From: Burkholderia paludis
GTDB taxonomy: Bacteria > Pseudomonadota > Gammaproteobacteria > Burkholderiales > Burkholderiaceae
NCBI RefSeq assembly: GCF_000732615.1
Contig: NZ_JPGL01000015.1
Span: 92,120-156,119 of the forward strand
Length of the DNA stretch: 64,000 nt
Direction of reading: 5' to 3'
Shown here: positions 55,081-64,000 of the stretch, one piece after another
How the letters are laid out: every line of letters starts with the position of its first letter
Numbering within the stretch: position 1 is the first letter of the stretch
Translations under genes and position numbers: made by a program
Notes under the pieces: model-generated
The model's database searches: none
Told to the model about the DNA's origin: nothing
Seen by the model: only the letters and a program-made list of their open reading frames with translations

Positions 55081-55106
55081 GCGGATGCCGCCGAAGCGGC
55101 ATCCGC
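55081..55106. terminator. perfect 11-bp bidirectional hairpin
   Basis: Stem 55081-55091 / 55096-55106 with a CGAA tetraloop, located between the convergent azoR and PlpD-like genes. Well placed to end both transcripts, though without T-runs. Confidence 0.6.
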
Positions 55107-55112
55107 ATGCAC

Positions 55113-57509
55113 TCAGTAGGTACGGCCGAGCTGCAGGTAGAAGTTGCGCCGGCCGCTCGGGGCGAGCGCGACGCCCATGTACACGGGGCCGAACGACGTC
55201 GAAAGGCTCACGAAGAACGTATAGCTCTGCTTGAGGGCGCCGCCGCCGACCTTCACGCCGCTCGACCAGACGTTGCCGACTTCCGCGCTGGCGCCGACCG
55301 ACAGGGCCTTGACCGGCGATGCGTTGAACGACATCAGCTGGTTCATGTAGGTCACGTTCCCGTACGCGAGTTCGTTGCCGTTCAACTGGTCGGCCGCGTA
55401 GGCGGCCAGGTGCTGGAAGCCGCCGAGCGTGAAGTTGAACGCATTGATCAGGTTGGTGCCGCCGATGCTCTTGCCGCCCTCGATCGTCGCGCTGATGCTG
55501 TGCCGGCCGAACTGCTGCGCGACCATCGCCTTGCCGTAGATCTCCGTGTACGGCGTGTTGGAGATGTTGTCGGCGAAGTCCTGTGCCGACTGGCTGTTGT
55601 TCGATATGAGCGAGCGTTCGACGCGCAGGTCGGCGTAGTAGCCCCGGCGCGGGAACATCGGATCGTCGAGCTGATCGATCACGAGCCGCGCGCGGGCCGT
55701 CAGCGCCTGCGACGTGAAGCTCGGCCACAGCAACGTCTGGCCGCCGTCGTCGAGGCCGAACGGCAGGTTGTAGGTCGGCGTGCCATGCCCGGCCGAATAA
55801 CCGATACCGATCCGGAAATCGCCGAGCCGCGCGATCGGCAGGCCGAAATCGATCCCGACGCGGGTCGTCTGCATCTGGTACTGCGTCAGCTTCACGTCGC
55901 CGCTGTCGTCGTACAGGTTCGCGTAGCGGCGCTGGTACTCGGCGTAGGGCGACAGGTAGAAGCCGTAGGTCGACGACAGCGGCTGGCGCAACTCGACGCG
56001 CGCCGACTGCAGGTCGCTGCCGATCGTCGTATCCGCACGGAATTCGAGCCCCGATTCGGTGAGCCACGGCCGCCGGTAGCCGACGTGCAGGCGGAAGCCG
56101 CCTTCGTCGGTCGAACTGCTCGACAGGCCGAGCCCGAACAGCAGGAAGTTCGGTCCCCAGTATTTTTCCCGCGCGTTGATCTCGAGCACGTTGTCGTCGC
56201 CGTGGCTCACGATCTGCTGCGTGACGCTCTCGAAGTTGCCGCCCGTCGTCAGCCCGAGCAGGTCCTGGCTGACCTCCTTCGGGTCGTAGATGTCGCCGGG
56301 CTTCACGTGCAGCGCGTTGCTGACGACCCGCTTCGGCACGCCGCCGGAGGTCTGGATGACGATGCGCGTGATCCGGATCGGCGGCGGCAGCGGCTGTGCG
56401 TGCGCGGACCGGTAGACGGCGTAATCCTCAGGGGAAAGCGCGAATTGCCTGAGCCGCGGCAGCGCCGCGGTGGCGGCGGCCGCGCCGGCGGCGATCGCCT
56501 GCTTCGCGTTCTGGAAATCGGTGAACGCGAGCGAGCCGAGGTCCGGCGTGAGCAGCACGTCCTGTGCGTCGAGCTGCTTGCGCTGGGCGGTCACGTTCTG
56601 GCGGATCAGGATGCCGACCATCTGCTGCATCACGTCGGCGGGCGACGCGAGCGCATCGAGCGGGCGCAGTTGCGAACCGATGTCGACGGCGATCACGACG
56701 TTCGAGCCCATCTGCCGCACGGTGTCGACGGGCAGGTTGCTGACGAGGCCGCCATCCACAAGCGCGCGCCCGTTGATCTCGGCCGGTGCGAACAGGCCGG
56801 GCATCGCCATGCTCGCGCGGATCGCGAGCGGCAGCGAGCCGTGGTCGAGCACCACCATCTGGCCCGTCTGCAGATCGGTCGCGACCGCGCGGTACGGGAT
56901 CGGCAGGCGGTCGAACGGCTGGTTGGTCGGCACGGCGGCCGTCCAGTCCGCGAGCAGCGCCTGCAGCCGGTTGCCCTGCACGAGGCCGACCGGCGCCTTC
57001 ACGCCTTTCTTGCCGAAGCCGAGCGTCAGCCCGTTGATGTACAGGCGTTCGTCCTCCCGGCTGGTTTGCGGCAGGTCCGCGCGGTCCGTCACGTCGAACG
57101 CGATATCCGCGAGGTCGACCTCCGACAGCCGCTTCTGCATCTCGCCGGCGGCCATCCCGCTCGCATACAGGCCGCCGACCACGGCGCCCATGCTGGTGGC
57201 CGCGATGCAGTCGATCGGAATCCGGTTGTCCTCCAGCACCTTCAGGACCCCGAGGTGTGCGTAGCCGCGCGCGCCGCCGCCGGACAGCACGAGGCCGACC
57301 GACGGCCGGCCGGCCGGGCCGCCGTCGGCCTTGCAGGACTGGACGGGCTCGACAGCCGGCGCGCTTGCGGCGGCGATCGGGGCGGCGGCGGGTTGGGCGG
57401 CCGGCAGCGGTTGTGCGGCGGCCGTGCAGCACCAGAAGGCGACGAGCGTCGTGCAAAGCGGGCGCACCCGCGCCCAGCGGAGGAAAACGTTCGCTGTCAT
57501 GGAGGACAT
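55113..57509 (-). CDS. patatin-like phospholipase with POTRA and Omp85 barrel (PlpD-like, type Vd)
   Basis: A 798-residue outer-membrane protein. Signal segment about residues 15-32, then a patatin domain (70-280): oxyanion loop SGGGARGYAHLG, nucleophile in AATSMG (Ser106; Ala at the first position of the usual GxSxG), and catalytic Asp in VDGGLVSN (Asp252). A POTRA-like domain (about 370-440, IRITRIVIQTSGGVPKR) and an Omp85-type beta-barrel (~450-798, ending QLGRTY with aromatic last residue) follow. The layout is that of type Vd autotransporters, which secrete a phospholipase A1. Starts at 57509 and 57500 are both possible. Confidence 0.9.
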   Translation of the reverse strand: MSSMTANVFLRWARVRPLCTTLVAFWCCTAAAQPLPAAQPAAAPIAAASAPAVEPVQSCKADGGPAGRPSVGLVLSGGGARGYAHLGVLKVLEDNRIPIDCIAATSMGAVVGGLYASGMAAGEMQKRLSEVDLADIAFDVTDRADLPQTSREDERLYINGLTLGFGKKGVKAPVGLVQGNRLQALLADWTAAVPTNQPFDRLPIPYRAVATDLQTGQMVVLDHGSLPLAIRASMAMPGLFAPAEINGRALVDGGLVSNLPVDTVRQMGSNVVIAVDIGSQLRPLDALASPADVMQQMVGILIRQNVTAQRKQLDAQDVLLTPDLGSLAFTDFQNAKQAIAAGAAAATAALPRLRQFALSPEDYAVYRSAHAQPLPPPIRITRIVIQTSGGVPKRVVSNALHVKPGDIYDPKEVSQDLLGLTTGGNFESVTQQIVSHGDDNVLEINAREKYWGPNFLLFGLGLSSSSTDEGGFRLHVGYRRPWLTESGLEFRADTTIGSDLQSARVELRQPLSSTYGFYLSPYAEYQRRYANLYDDSGDVKLTQYQMQTTRVGIDFGLPIARLGDFRIGIGYSAGHGTPTYNLPFGLDDGGQTLLWPSFTSQALTARARLVIDQLDDPMFPRRGYYADLRVERSLISNNSQSAQDFADNISNTPYTEIYGKAMVAQQFGRHSISATIEGGKSIGGTNLINAFNFTLGGFQHLAAYAADQLNGNELAYGNVTYMNQLMSFNASPVKALSVGASAEVGNVWSSGVKVGGGALKQSYTFFVSLSTSFGPVYMGVALAPSGRRNFYLQLGRTY

Positions 57510-57770
57510 ACCTGGCGTGATCGGGCGTCTGAAGCCTGCCGGGAGCAGGCAAGACCGAGAGATTACCGTGTTTTACAGAGGTAATGCGAGCGGTCGTTGC
57601 GTAGCCAGATGCGCGCCGAACGGCATTTTTGACAATTGAGTCGCGAAAAAATCATCGGAATTGCCTAAAGTATCGGAACGATTTGCCGCTAAGGTCGTGA
57701 TGGGGCGGCACGGACGCGCTGCGGGAATGCGGTGCGGCTGCCCGGCCCGTTCGCTTACAAAGGTTTTGAT

Positions 57771-58805
57771 ATGTCGACACCGCTGTTCGGAAAGTTGTTT
57801 GCGCAACCCGTTGCGATCGACCCTGGAACGGCGAGTACACGGATTTACACGCACGAGCGCGGCGTGGTGCTGAACCAGCCGTCGGTCGTCTGTTTCCGCA
57901 AGGCCGGCGCGACCGACGCGCGGCCGACGCTCGAAGCCGTCGGCGAACTCGCGAAGGCGCTGCTGGGCCGTGAGCCGGGGCATCTGGAAGCCGTGCGGCC
58001 GATGCGGCACGGGGTGATCGCCGACGCGCACGCGGCCGAGCAGATGATCCGCAGTTTCATCGACATGTCGCGTACGCGTTCGCGCTTCGGCCGCCGCGTG
58101 GAGGTCACGCTGTGCGTGCCGTCCGACGCCACGGCGGTGGAGCGGCGCGCGATCCGCGAGGCCGCGTTCGCGGCTGGCGTATCGGAGGTCGAACTGATCG
58201 AGGAGTCGCTGGCCGCCGGGCTCGGCGCGGGCCTGCCGGTTACCGAGGCGGTCGGCTCGATGGTCGTCGACATCGGCGGCGGGACGACCGAAGTCGCGGT
58301 GATCGCGCTCGGCGGCATCGTCTACCGCGAGGCGATCCGCGTCGGCGGCAGCCAGTTCGACGCGGCGATCGTCAACCACGTGCGCAACCTGTACGGCGTG
58401 CTGCTCGGCGAGCAGACGGCCGAGCACGTGAAGAAGACGATCGGCTCGGCCACCAGCGCGTTGCCGCGCACGTCGACGCGTGCGGTCGGGCGCGGCGTCG
58501 GCGACGGCCTGCCGCGCTCGGTCGAGCTGTCGAACCATGACGTCGCGGATGCGTTGGCCGCGCCGCTCAAGCAGGTGATCGGCGCGGTGAAGTCGGTGCT
58601 GGAAAACGCGCCGGCCGAGCTCGTGACCGACATCGCGAATCGCGGCGTGGTGCTGACCGGCGGCGGCGCGCTGCTCGCGGGCCTCGAGCGCCTGCTGTAC
58701 GACGAGACCGGGCTCGCGGCCCGGATCGCCGACGAGCCGGCCACCTGCGCGGTGCGTGGCGCCGGCGAGGCGATGGGGCGGCTCGCGATGTGCCCGGTCG
58801 ACTGA
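57771..58805 (+). CDS. MreB-family actin-like protein (paralog)
   Basis: A 344-residue member of the MreB family. The phosphate-1 loop is IDPGTASTRIY (residues ~18-28), phosphate-2 VDIGGGTTEVAVIALGG (~165-181) and the adenosine loop LTGGGALLAGL (~299-309). Length is close to MreB. It is not followed by mreC, mreD, pbp2 or rodA, so it is not the main cell-shape operon and is probably an extra copy with an accessory role. AAAGG precedes the ATG. Confidence 0.88.
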   Translation: MSTPLFGKLFAQPVAIDPGTASTRIYTHERGVVLNQPSVVCFRKAGATDARPTLEAVGELAKALLGREPGHLEAVRPMRHGVIADAHAAEQMIRSFIDMSRTRSRFGRRVEVTLCVPSDATAVERRAIREAAFAAGVSEVELIEESLAAGLGAGLPVTEAVGSMVVDIGGGTTEVAVIALGGIVYREAIRVGGSQFDAAIVNHVRNLYGVLLGEQTAEHVKKTIGSATSALPRTSTRAVGRGVGDGLPRSVELSNHDVADALAAPLKQVIGAVKSVLENAPAELVTDIANRGVVLTGGGALLAGLERLLYDETGLAARIADEPATCAVRGAGEAMGRLAMCPVD

Positions 58806-59076
58806 TTCGGGCCGCGACGGGCCGACCAGGCCGTCAGTCTTGGCACGGTAGTCCGTACGCTTTCAGTTTCCCTTCGGTTTCCTGATGGCCGGCCCGCGTC
58901 GCCGGGCATTTGTTCCGGCCCTCTTGCCGGAAAGCCGCGCCGTCCGGCTGCGGCCTGTCGCGTGGACACCCGGGCATGCGTCATGCTAGCGTTACGCGCC
59001 CGTGCGGGGCGGGTCCGCCCACGCCCGACGACCTGAGAGACCGACTACCTTGAAAATCCAAACCAAACGGGGCTTC

Positions 59077-59709
59077 ATGGCCCGAACCGGCCGTGTGCTG
59101 GCCGCCGTCGCATGCATCTGGATCGCCGCCGCCGTGGTGCTCGTCGCGTACGGGATGCGGATGCCGAGCGAGCCGGCCGACGTCGCCGTGATCTTCGGCA
59201 ACGCGCTCGACGAGACCGGCGCGCCGAAGCCGGTGCTGGCCGCGCGGCTCGACGTCGGCGTGCGCTGCTACCGCACGGGGCAGTGCCCGGCGTTTCTGGT
59301 CAGCGGCGCGATCGACGGCCCGGGGCTGAACGAGGCGACCGCGATGCGCGACTATCTCGTGGCGCGCGGCGTGCCGGCGGACCGGATCGCCGTCGACGAC
59401 CAGGGCGACAACACGCTCGCCACCGCGCAGCACACGCTCGCGTTTCTGCAGGCGCACCGCCTGTCGCGGGTTCTGATCGTCAGCCAGTACTACCACCTCG
59501 CACGGGTGCGCCTCGCGTTCGAGCGCGTGGGCATCGCACGGGCGAACATCTCCGCCGCCTATCCGCGCCGCTTTCAGTGGCGCGACGTCTATTCGAGCTG
59601 GCGCGAAGTGCCGGCCTATGTGGTGTACGCGGTGCGCCTGTGGGTGAATCCCGATGCCCGGCCGGTTTCGTTCCGGCCGATGCTTTACCTGATGAGCCTG
59701 TTTTCCTGA
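59077..59709 (+). CDS. YdcF/SanA-like DUF218 protein
   Basis: A 210-residue protein with one N-terminal membrane segment (VLAAVACIWIAAAVVLVAYG), then the DUF218 domain: PADVAVIFGNALDETG, PAFLVSGAIDGPG, DQGDNTLATAQHTLAF and VLIVSQYYHLARVRLAF. Members such as SanA and ElyC are involved in envelope and peptidoglycan-precursor handling. The ATG at 59077 is preceded by GGGG; an earlier TTG at 59050 adds nine residues. Confidence 0.85.
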   Translation: MARTGRVLAAVACIWIAAAVVLVAYGMRMPSEPADVAVIFGNALDETGAPKPVLAARLDVGVRCYRTGQCPAFLVSGAIDGPGLNEATAMRDYLVARGVPADRIAVDDQGDNTLATAQHTLAFLQAHRLSRVLIVSQYYHLARVRLAFERVGIARANISAAYPRRFQWRDVYSSWREVPAYVVYAVRLWVNPDARPVSFRPMLYLMSLFS

Positions 59710-60368
59710 GACGGCGCGCCGTTCAGTCGGCCGGGACGATGTGTTCGATGCTTTCGACGCTTTCGATCCGAATCGGTCGAGCGCGGCGCGGGTTTTCCGG
59801 CCGATGCGCAGCAGAAATCTCAGCCGGCGATATAGGCCGGATCGACGGCTTTCGGAGAGGTGGCCGACCGGATGTGAATCGTATTGTTTCGGGTTTATCC
59901 GGATGCGGAATTGTTGTGTCGTGGAAAATGACAGGGGTAATTGGTGCGTAATTTCGTTTCCGTGTAAGGATATGGTGATTGTCGATTTAATTAAATGAAA
60001 ACAAGCTGACGAAGGATGTGTGAATTTCTTTGTATTAAGCGCTTTCTGAAATAAAATAATTCGCGCTTGTTTGTCATCGATTCAATTGTAAAAAGATCGA
60101 CTGGAAAACCCTGTTTTTTTGATGTAGCCTTGTCTGACAAAAGCAGGGCGGTAATCAAATCAACCAGAAAGTCGCTGCAAAAGAAAACAGGGGCCATCGA
60201 CATGTCAATCGAGTAGTTTCACGCCTGCCTTCAAGGGCCAATTCAAGATTCATCCATCAATAAGCCGACGTCGCATTGCGACGGCCGGAGCGGATGATTT
60301 CGTCTGCGATTTCCTGCCGGCGACCGTCCAATTCCGCGGTAATACCAATTCCAATAACGAGGAAAAGC
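59710..60368. promoter_or_regulatory. AT-rich region ahead of the adhesin gene
   Basis: A 659-base gap. The part at about 59880-60200 is far more AT-rich than the rest of the window's right end and contains several A- and T-runs. No gene found. It probably holds the adhesin promoter and, being AT-rich, may be a target of H-NS-type silencing. Confidence 0.5.
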
Positions 60369-63300
60369 ATGAACCTTGCGCGCTCCAGAAAGGCAGGCGA
60401 GCCGTTTCCGAGAATCCTGTTGCCGACCGGCATGTTCCTGGCGCTGTCTGGCGCGGGCATCGTCCCGGCATATGCGGTCTGCTCGTCGGCGGGGCCCACC
60501 GTGAGCTGCTCGGGTGTCGCGAATCCGCTCGCCCCCAGCTACTCGAACGCCGGCAGCGGCCTGAACGTCACCGTGAACAACGGCGCGTCCCTCGGCGTGC
60601 TGCTCGGCGTCGGCGGAACCGCGCTGTCGCTCTCGGGCAGCGGCAACACCGTGGTCAACAACGGCACGATCGACCCGTCCGCGCTCGGCACCGGGCTCGG
60701 CGTGCTGTCGAGCGGCATGCTGGTCGGCAACGCGTCGGCGAGCACGACGACCGTCACCAACAACGGCACGATGAAGGGCTCGACCGGCGTCGCCCTGTCG
60801 GGCGTCACCGGGATGGCGCTCGGCGTGCAGAACGGCACGGGCGGCACGTCCAATATCACCAACACCGGGGTCATCAGTTCGAACGGGCTGGTCGGCGCGA
60901 CCCTGGTCGGCTCGGACGCGCCCGTCGTGGTCGCGTATGGCGGCGGGCAGGTCAACTTCAACAACAGCGGCACGATCACGGGCCGCGTGGGGTTCGAGGC
61001 GAACGGCACGCCGGGCGCGGGCAATACCTTCACCAACTCGGGCACGATCAACGGCAGCGTGTCGATGGGCGCGAACAGCAACAATACGTTTACCGCGACC
61101 ACCGGCTCGTCCGTCAATGCAGCCGGCGGCACCGGGGTGGCGCTGAACCTCGGGGTCGGGGTCGTCACGATCGGCCTCGCGGCCACCGGCACGGTGGACG
61201 GCGGGCAGGGCGGCAACAACACGCTGGTGCTGACGCAGAACGGCGGCGGGCCGGCGAACGGCTCGATCAACAACAGCAGCTACATCAACTTCCAGAACCT
61301 GCAGGTCAACAGCGGGACCTGGACCACGACCGGCGCGTCGAGCGCGACGAATGCCACGCTGAACGGCGGCGTGGCGATCGTCGACAACAATGCGGGGCTC
61401 GGCACCGGCACGATCACGGGCAACGGCGGCACGATCCAGGCCGCGAACTCCGGCGTCAGCCTGAGCAACAACGTGACGGTCAACGGGGGCGGGCTGACGG
61501 TGCAGGGCGCCAACAATCTCGGGCTGTCGGGCACGGTGAGCGGCAGCGGCGGGATTACGCAGGGCGGCACCGGCACGCTTACGCTGTCGGGCGCGAATAC
61601 GTATACGGGCGGCACCACGCTGAACAGCGGCGGCATTGTGCTCGGCAACGGCTCGGCGCTGGGTTCCGGCACGCTGACCGTGGCCGGATCGGGCACGCTC
61701 GACACCACCGCCAACGTGACGGTCGCCAACAACATCTCGACCAACAGCGGTACGACGCTCACGCTCGGCGGCAGCAACAATCTCGGGCTGTCGGGCGCGA
61801 TCTCGGGCGCGGGCGGGCTCGTGAAGAACGGCGCGGGCACGACCACGCTGACGGGCGCGAACTCGTACACCGGCAGCACGACGGTCAACAGCGGAACGCT
61901 GGCGGTCGGGCCGGGCGGCAGCCTCGCGCCGACGAGCGCGGTCAACATGGCCGGTGTGGGCGCGACGCTCGACATCAGCGGCGCGAACACGAATCAGACG
62001 GTGGGCGCGTTGAGCGGGGTGGCGGGTTCGACGGTCTCGCTGGGCGGCAACGGGCTGACGTTCGGCGACAGTACGAACCAGACGTTCGGCGGCACGATCA
62101 ACGGAACGGGCGGCGTGACGAAGCAAGGCAGCGGCACGGAGACGCTGACGGGCGTGAGCACCTACACGGGCGGCACGACGGTGACGGGGGGCACGCTGGC
62201 GATCGGCGCGGGCGGGGGGCTCGCGTCGACGGGCACGGTGACGCTCGCGAACGCGGGGACGGCGCTCGACATCAGCGGCGCGGGCGCGAACCAGTCGATC
62301 GGCACGCTGAATGGCGCGGCGGGTTCGAACGTGACGCTCGGCGGCAACTCGCTGACGCTGGGCGGCACCGCGAACGGCACGTTCGGCGGCGCGATCGGCG
62401 GCACGGGCGGGATCACGAAGCAAGGTGCAGGCACGGAGACGCTCACGGGTGCGAACACGTACACGGGCGGCACGACGGTGACGGGCGGCACGCTGGCGAT
62501 CGGCGCGGGCGGGAGTCTGGCGTCGACGGGTGCGGTGACGCTCGCGAACGCGGGCGCGACGCTCGACATCAGCGGCGCGGGCGCGAACCAGACGGTGGGC
62601 GCGCTGAGCGGCGTGACGGGCTCGGCGGTCTCGCTGGGCGGCAACGGACTGACCTTCGGCGACAGCACGAACCAGACCTTCGGCGGCGCGATCACCGGCA
62701 CGGGCGGAATCACGAAGCAGGGCGCGGGCACGGAAACGCTGACGGGCGCGAATACGTACACGGGCGGCACGACGGTCAACGCGGGCATGCTGGCGCTGGG
62801 CGCGGGCGGCAGTCTCGCGTCGACCGGCACCGTGAATCTCGCGAATTCGGGCACGACGTTCGACATCAGCGCGTCCGGCGCGAACCAGACGATCGGCGCG
62901 CTGACCGGCGCGGCGGGTTCGAACGTCACGCTGGGCAGCAATACGCTGACGCTGGGCGGCAGCACGAACGGTACGTTCGGCGGCACGATCACCGGCACGG
63001 GCGGGATCACGAAGCAAGGCGCCGGCACGGAGACGCTGACGGGCACGAATACGTACACGGGCGGCACGACGGTGGCGGGCGGCACGCTGGCGGTGAGCGG
63101 GGGCGGCAGCCTCTCGTCGACGGGCGCGGTGAGTCTGACGGGGGCGGGCACGACGCTCGACCTGAGCGGCGCGAGCGCAAACCAGACGATCGGCGCGCTG
63201 TCCGGCGCGAGCAATACGACGATTTCGCTGGGCGGCAACAAGCTGACCTTCGGCGACGGGACGAACCAGACCTTCGGCGGCACGATCACCGGCACGGGCG

Positions 63301-64000
63301 GGATCACCAAGCAGGGCGTGGGCACGGAGACGCTGACGGGCGCGAACACGTACACGGGCGGCACGACGATCAACGGGGGCAAGCTGGCGCTGGGCGCGGG
63401 CGGCAGTCTCGGGACGGGCACGGTGTTGCTCGGGAATCCGGGGACGACGCTCGACATCAGCGGTGCAAGCGGCAACCAGACGATCGGCACGCTGATCGGC
63501 GCGATGAATTCGAACCTGACGCTCGGCGGCAATTCGCTGACGCTGGGCGGCAGCACGAACGGTACGTTCGGCGGCGCGATCACCGGCACGGGCGGGATCA
63601 CGAAGCAAGGCGCCGGCACGGAGACGCTGACGGGCACGAATACGTACACGGGCGGCACGACGGTGGCGGGCGGCACGCTGGCGGTGAGCGGGGGCGGCAG
63701 CCTCGCATCGACGGGCGCGGTGAGTCTGACGGGGACGGGCACGACGCTCGACCTGAGCGGCGCGAGCACGAACCAGACGATCGGCGCGCTGAGCGGCGTG
63801 ACGGGCTCGACGGTTTCGCTGGGCGGCAACGGGCTGACGTTCGGCGATAGCACGAACCAGACCTTCGGCGGCGCGATCATCGGCACGGGCGGTGTGACGA
63901 AGAATGGTTCGGGAACCGAAACGTTGACCGGCACGAATACGTACACGGGCGGCACGACGATCGCGAACGGCACGCTGGCGGTGGGGGCGGGCGGCAGTCT
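60369..64000 (+). CDS. large autotransporter adhesin with PATR repeats (5' part, runs off the window)
   Basis: The ATG at 60369 follows GAGGAAAA and opens a frame of at least 1210 codons with no stop before the window end. A signal peptide (residues 1-36, cleavage after PAYA) is followed by an N-terminal Ser/Gly/Asn-rich beta-helix part (about 37-410), then repeated passenger-associated strand motifs of the type LTGANTYTGGTTVNAGTL (PF12951). From 61869 the passenger consists of near-identical 99-residue units. The C-terminal beta-barrel must lie beyond 64000. Product: a type Va surface adhesin. The antisense strand is also free of stops over long stretches, a by-product of composition. Confidence 0.88.
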   Translation, partial: MNLARSRKAGEPFPRILLPTGMFLALSGAGIVPAYAVCSSAGPTVSCSGVANPLAPSYSNAGSGLNVTVNNGASLGVLLGVGGTALSLSGSGNTVVNNGTIDPSALGTGLGVLSSGMLVGNASASTTTVTNNGTMKGSTGVALSGVTGMALGVQNGTGGTSNITNTGVISSNGLVGATLVGSDAPVVVAYGGGQVNFNNSGTITGRVGFEANGTPGAGNTFTNSGTINGSVSMGANSNNTFTATTGSSVNAAGGTGVALNLGVGVVTIGLAATGTVDGGQGGNNTLVLTQNGGGPANGSINNSSYINFQNLQVNSGTWTTTGASSATNATLNGGVAIVDNNAGLGTGTITGNGGTIQAANSGVSLSNNVTVNGGGLTVQGANNLGLSGTVSGSGGITQGGTGTLTLSGANTYTGGTTLNSGGIVLGNGSALGSGTLTVAGSGTLDTTANVTVANNISTNSGTTLTLGGSNNLGLSGAISGAGGLVKNGAGTTTLTGANSYTGSTTVNSGTLAVGPGGSLAPTSAVNMAGVGATLDISGANTNQTVGALSGVAGSTVSLGGNGLTFGDSTNQTFGGTINGTGGVTKQGSGTETLTGVSTYTGGTTVTGGTLAIGAGGGLASTGTVTLANAGTALDISGAGANQSIGTLNGAAGSNVTLGGNSLTLGGTANGTFGGAIGGTGGITKQGAGTETLTGANTYTGGTTVTGGTLAIGAGGSLASTGAVTLANAGATLDISGAGANQTVGALSGVTGSAVSLGGNGLTFGDSTNQTFGGAITGTGGITKQGAGTETLTGANTYTGGTTVNAGMLALGAGGSLASTGTVNLANSGTTFDISASGANQTIGALTGAAGSNVTLGSNTLTLGGSTNGTFGGTITGTGGITKQGAGTETLTGTNTYTGGTTVAGGTLAVSGGGSLSSTGAVSLTGAGTTLDLSGASANQTIGALSGASNTTISLGGNKLTFGDGTNQTFGGTITGTGGITKQGVGTETLTGANTYTGGTTINGGKLALGAGGSLGTGTVLLGNPGTTLDISGASGNQTIGTLIGAMNSNLTLGGNSLTLGGSTNGTFGGAITGTGGITKQGAGTETLTGTNTYTGGTTVAGGTLAVSGGGSLASTGAVSLTGTGTTLDLSGASTNQTIGALSGVTGSTVSLGGNGLTFGDSTNQTFGGAIIGTGGVTKNGSGTETLTGTNTYTGGTTIANGTLAVGAGGS
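61869..64000 (+). repeat. in-frame tandem repeats of 297 bp in alternating A/B order
   Basis: Unit starts, marked by TACACGGGCGGC or its variant TACACCGGCAGC, are at 61869, 62166, 62463, 62760, 63057, 63354, 63648 and 63945. Spacing is 297 bp except one of 294. Units 1, 3, 5 and 7 contain LTFGDSTNQTFGG-type strands (type A); units 2, 4 and 6 contain LTLGGSTNGTFGG-type strands (type B). The higher-order period is thus about 594 bp. Confidence 0.88.

Noticed and set aside
59991..60203. 70-residue minus-strand frame upstream of the adhesin
   Set aside because: No ribosome-binding site or domain; AT-rich sequence gives the frame by chance.
60243..63973. Very long minus-strand open frames antisense to the adhesin
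   Set aside because: They arise because the repeat DNA has few TA-containing codons on the opposite strand. Their protein is low-complexity (Arg/Ala/His- or Val/Pro-rich) and lacks start signals, while the plus strand has a ribosome-binding site, a signal peptide and PATR repeats.
1..64000. CRISPR array
   Set aside because: The regular repeats at 61869-64000 are in-frame protein repeats without spacer structure, and no cas genes are present.
1..64000. tRNA or rRNA genes
   Set aside because: No cloverleaf with a TTCGAATCC-type arm and no rRNA-like segment was seen on either strand.

Overview
The base composition (GC-rich, with strong G/C at third codon positions), the gene families and the gene-dense layout point to a Burkholderia-type betaproteobacterium, probably of the B. 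cepacia complex. The many accessory genes and low density of housekeeping genes suggest a secondary replicon. This is inference, since no rRNA, tRNA or origin is present to fix it.

Region 1 (1-13 kb) is a lipid-modifying oxidation cluster: an alpha/beta hydrolase, a diiron-like PF10118 protein, two membrane fatty-acid desaturases, a GH3-type acyl-amide synthetase and a Rieske oxygenase. An intact IS5-family element, an LRR-protein gene and a frameshifted second IS5-type element sit between the Rieske gene and the second desaturase. Next come a remnant of a FAD monooxygenase, an isochorismatase-fold protein, a VOC protein, a P-loop kinase-like protein and a possible M15-like protein.

Region 2 (13-31 kb) is regulatory and lipoprotein-rich. 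It has a 689-residue lipoprotein, two paralogous LuxR-type regulators, a serine-less alpha/beta hydrolase, a proline dehydrogenase, and three intact plus one decayed paralogous AraC regulators. The last two intact AraC genes and the decayed one each head a short module of exported proteins, so the locus seems to have grown by duplication and then partly decayed (two broken DUF4189 genes and a broken lipoprotein gene).

Region 3 (31-51 kb) is an array of mostly plus-strand small exported or immunity-like proteins: two LprI-like, DUF4087, DUF805, DKNYY, YunG-like, DUF596-like and Imm35/YrhB-like. It contains a frameshifted tyrosine recombinase, a decayed second copy of it, and a family of degenerate dispersed repeats between genes. 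The best reading is an accretion island, possibly of orphan immunity genes; no cognate toxin is visible.

Region 4 (51-64 kb) looks like stable backbone: glutaminase, an RstAB-like two-component pair, azoreductase, a PlpD-like patatin with POTRA and beta-barrel parts, an MreB paralog and a YdcF/SanA-like protein. The window ends inside a large autotransporter adhesin whose passenger is built of 99-residue repeats in an alternating A/B pattern.
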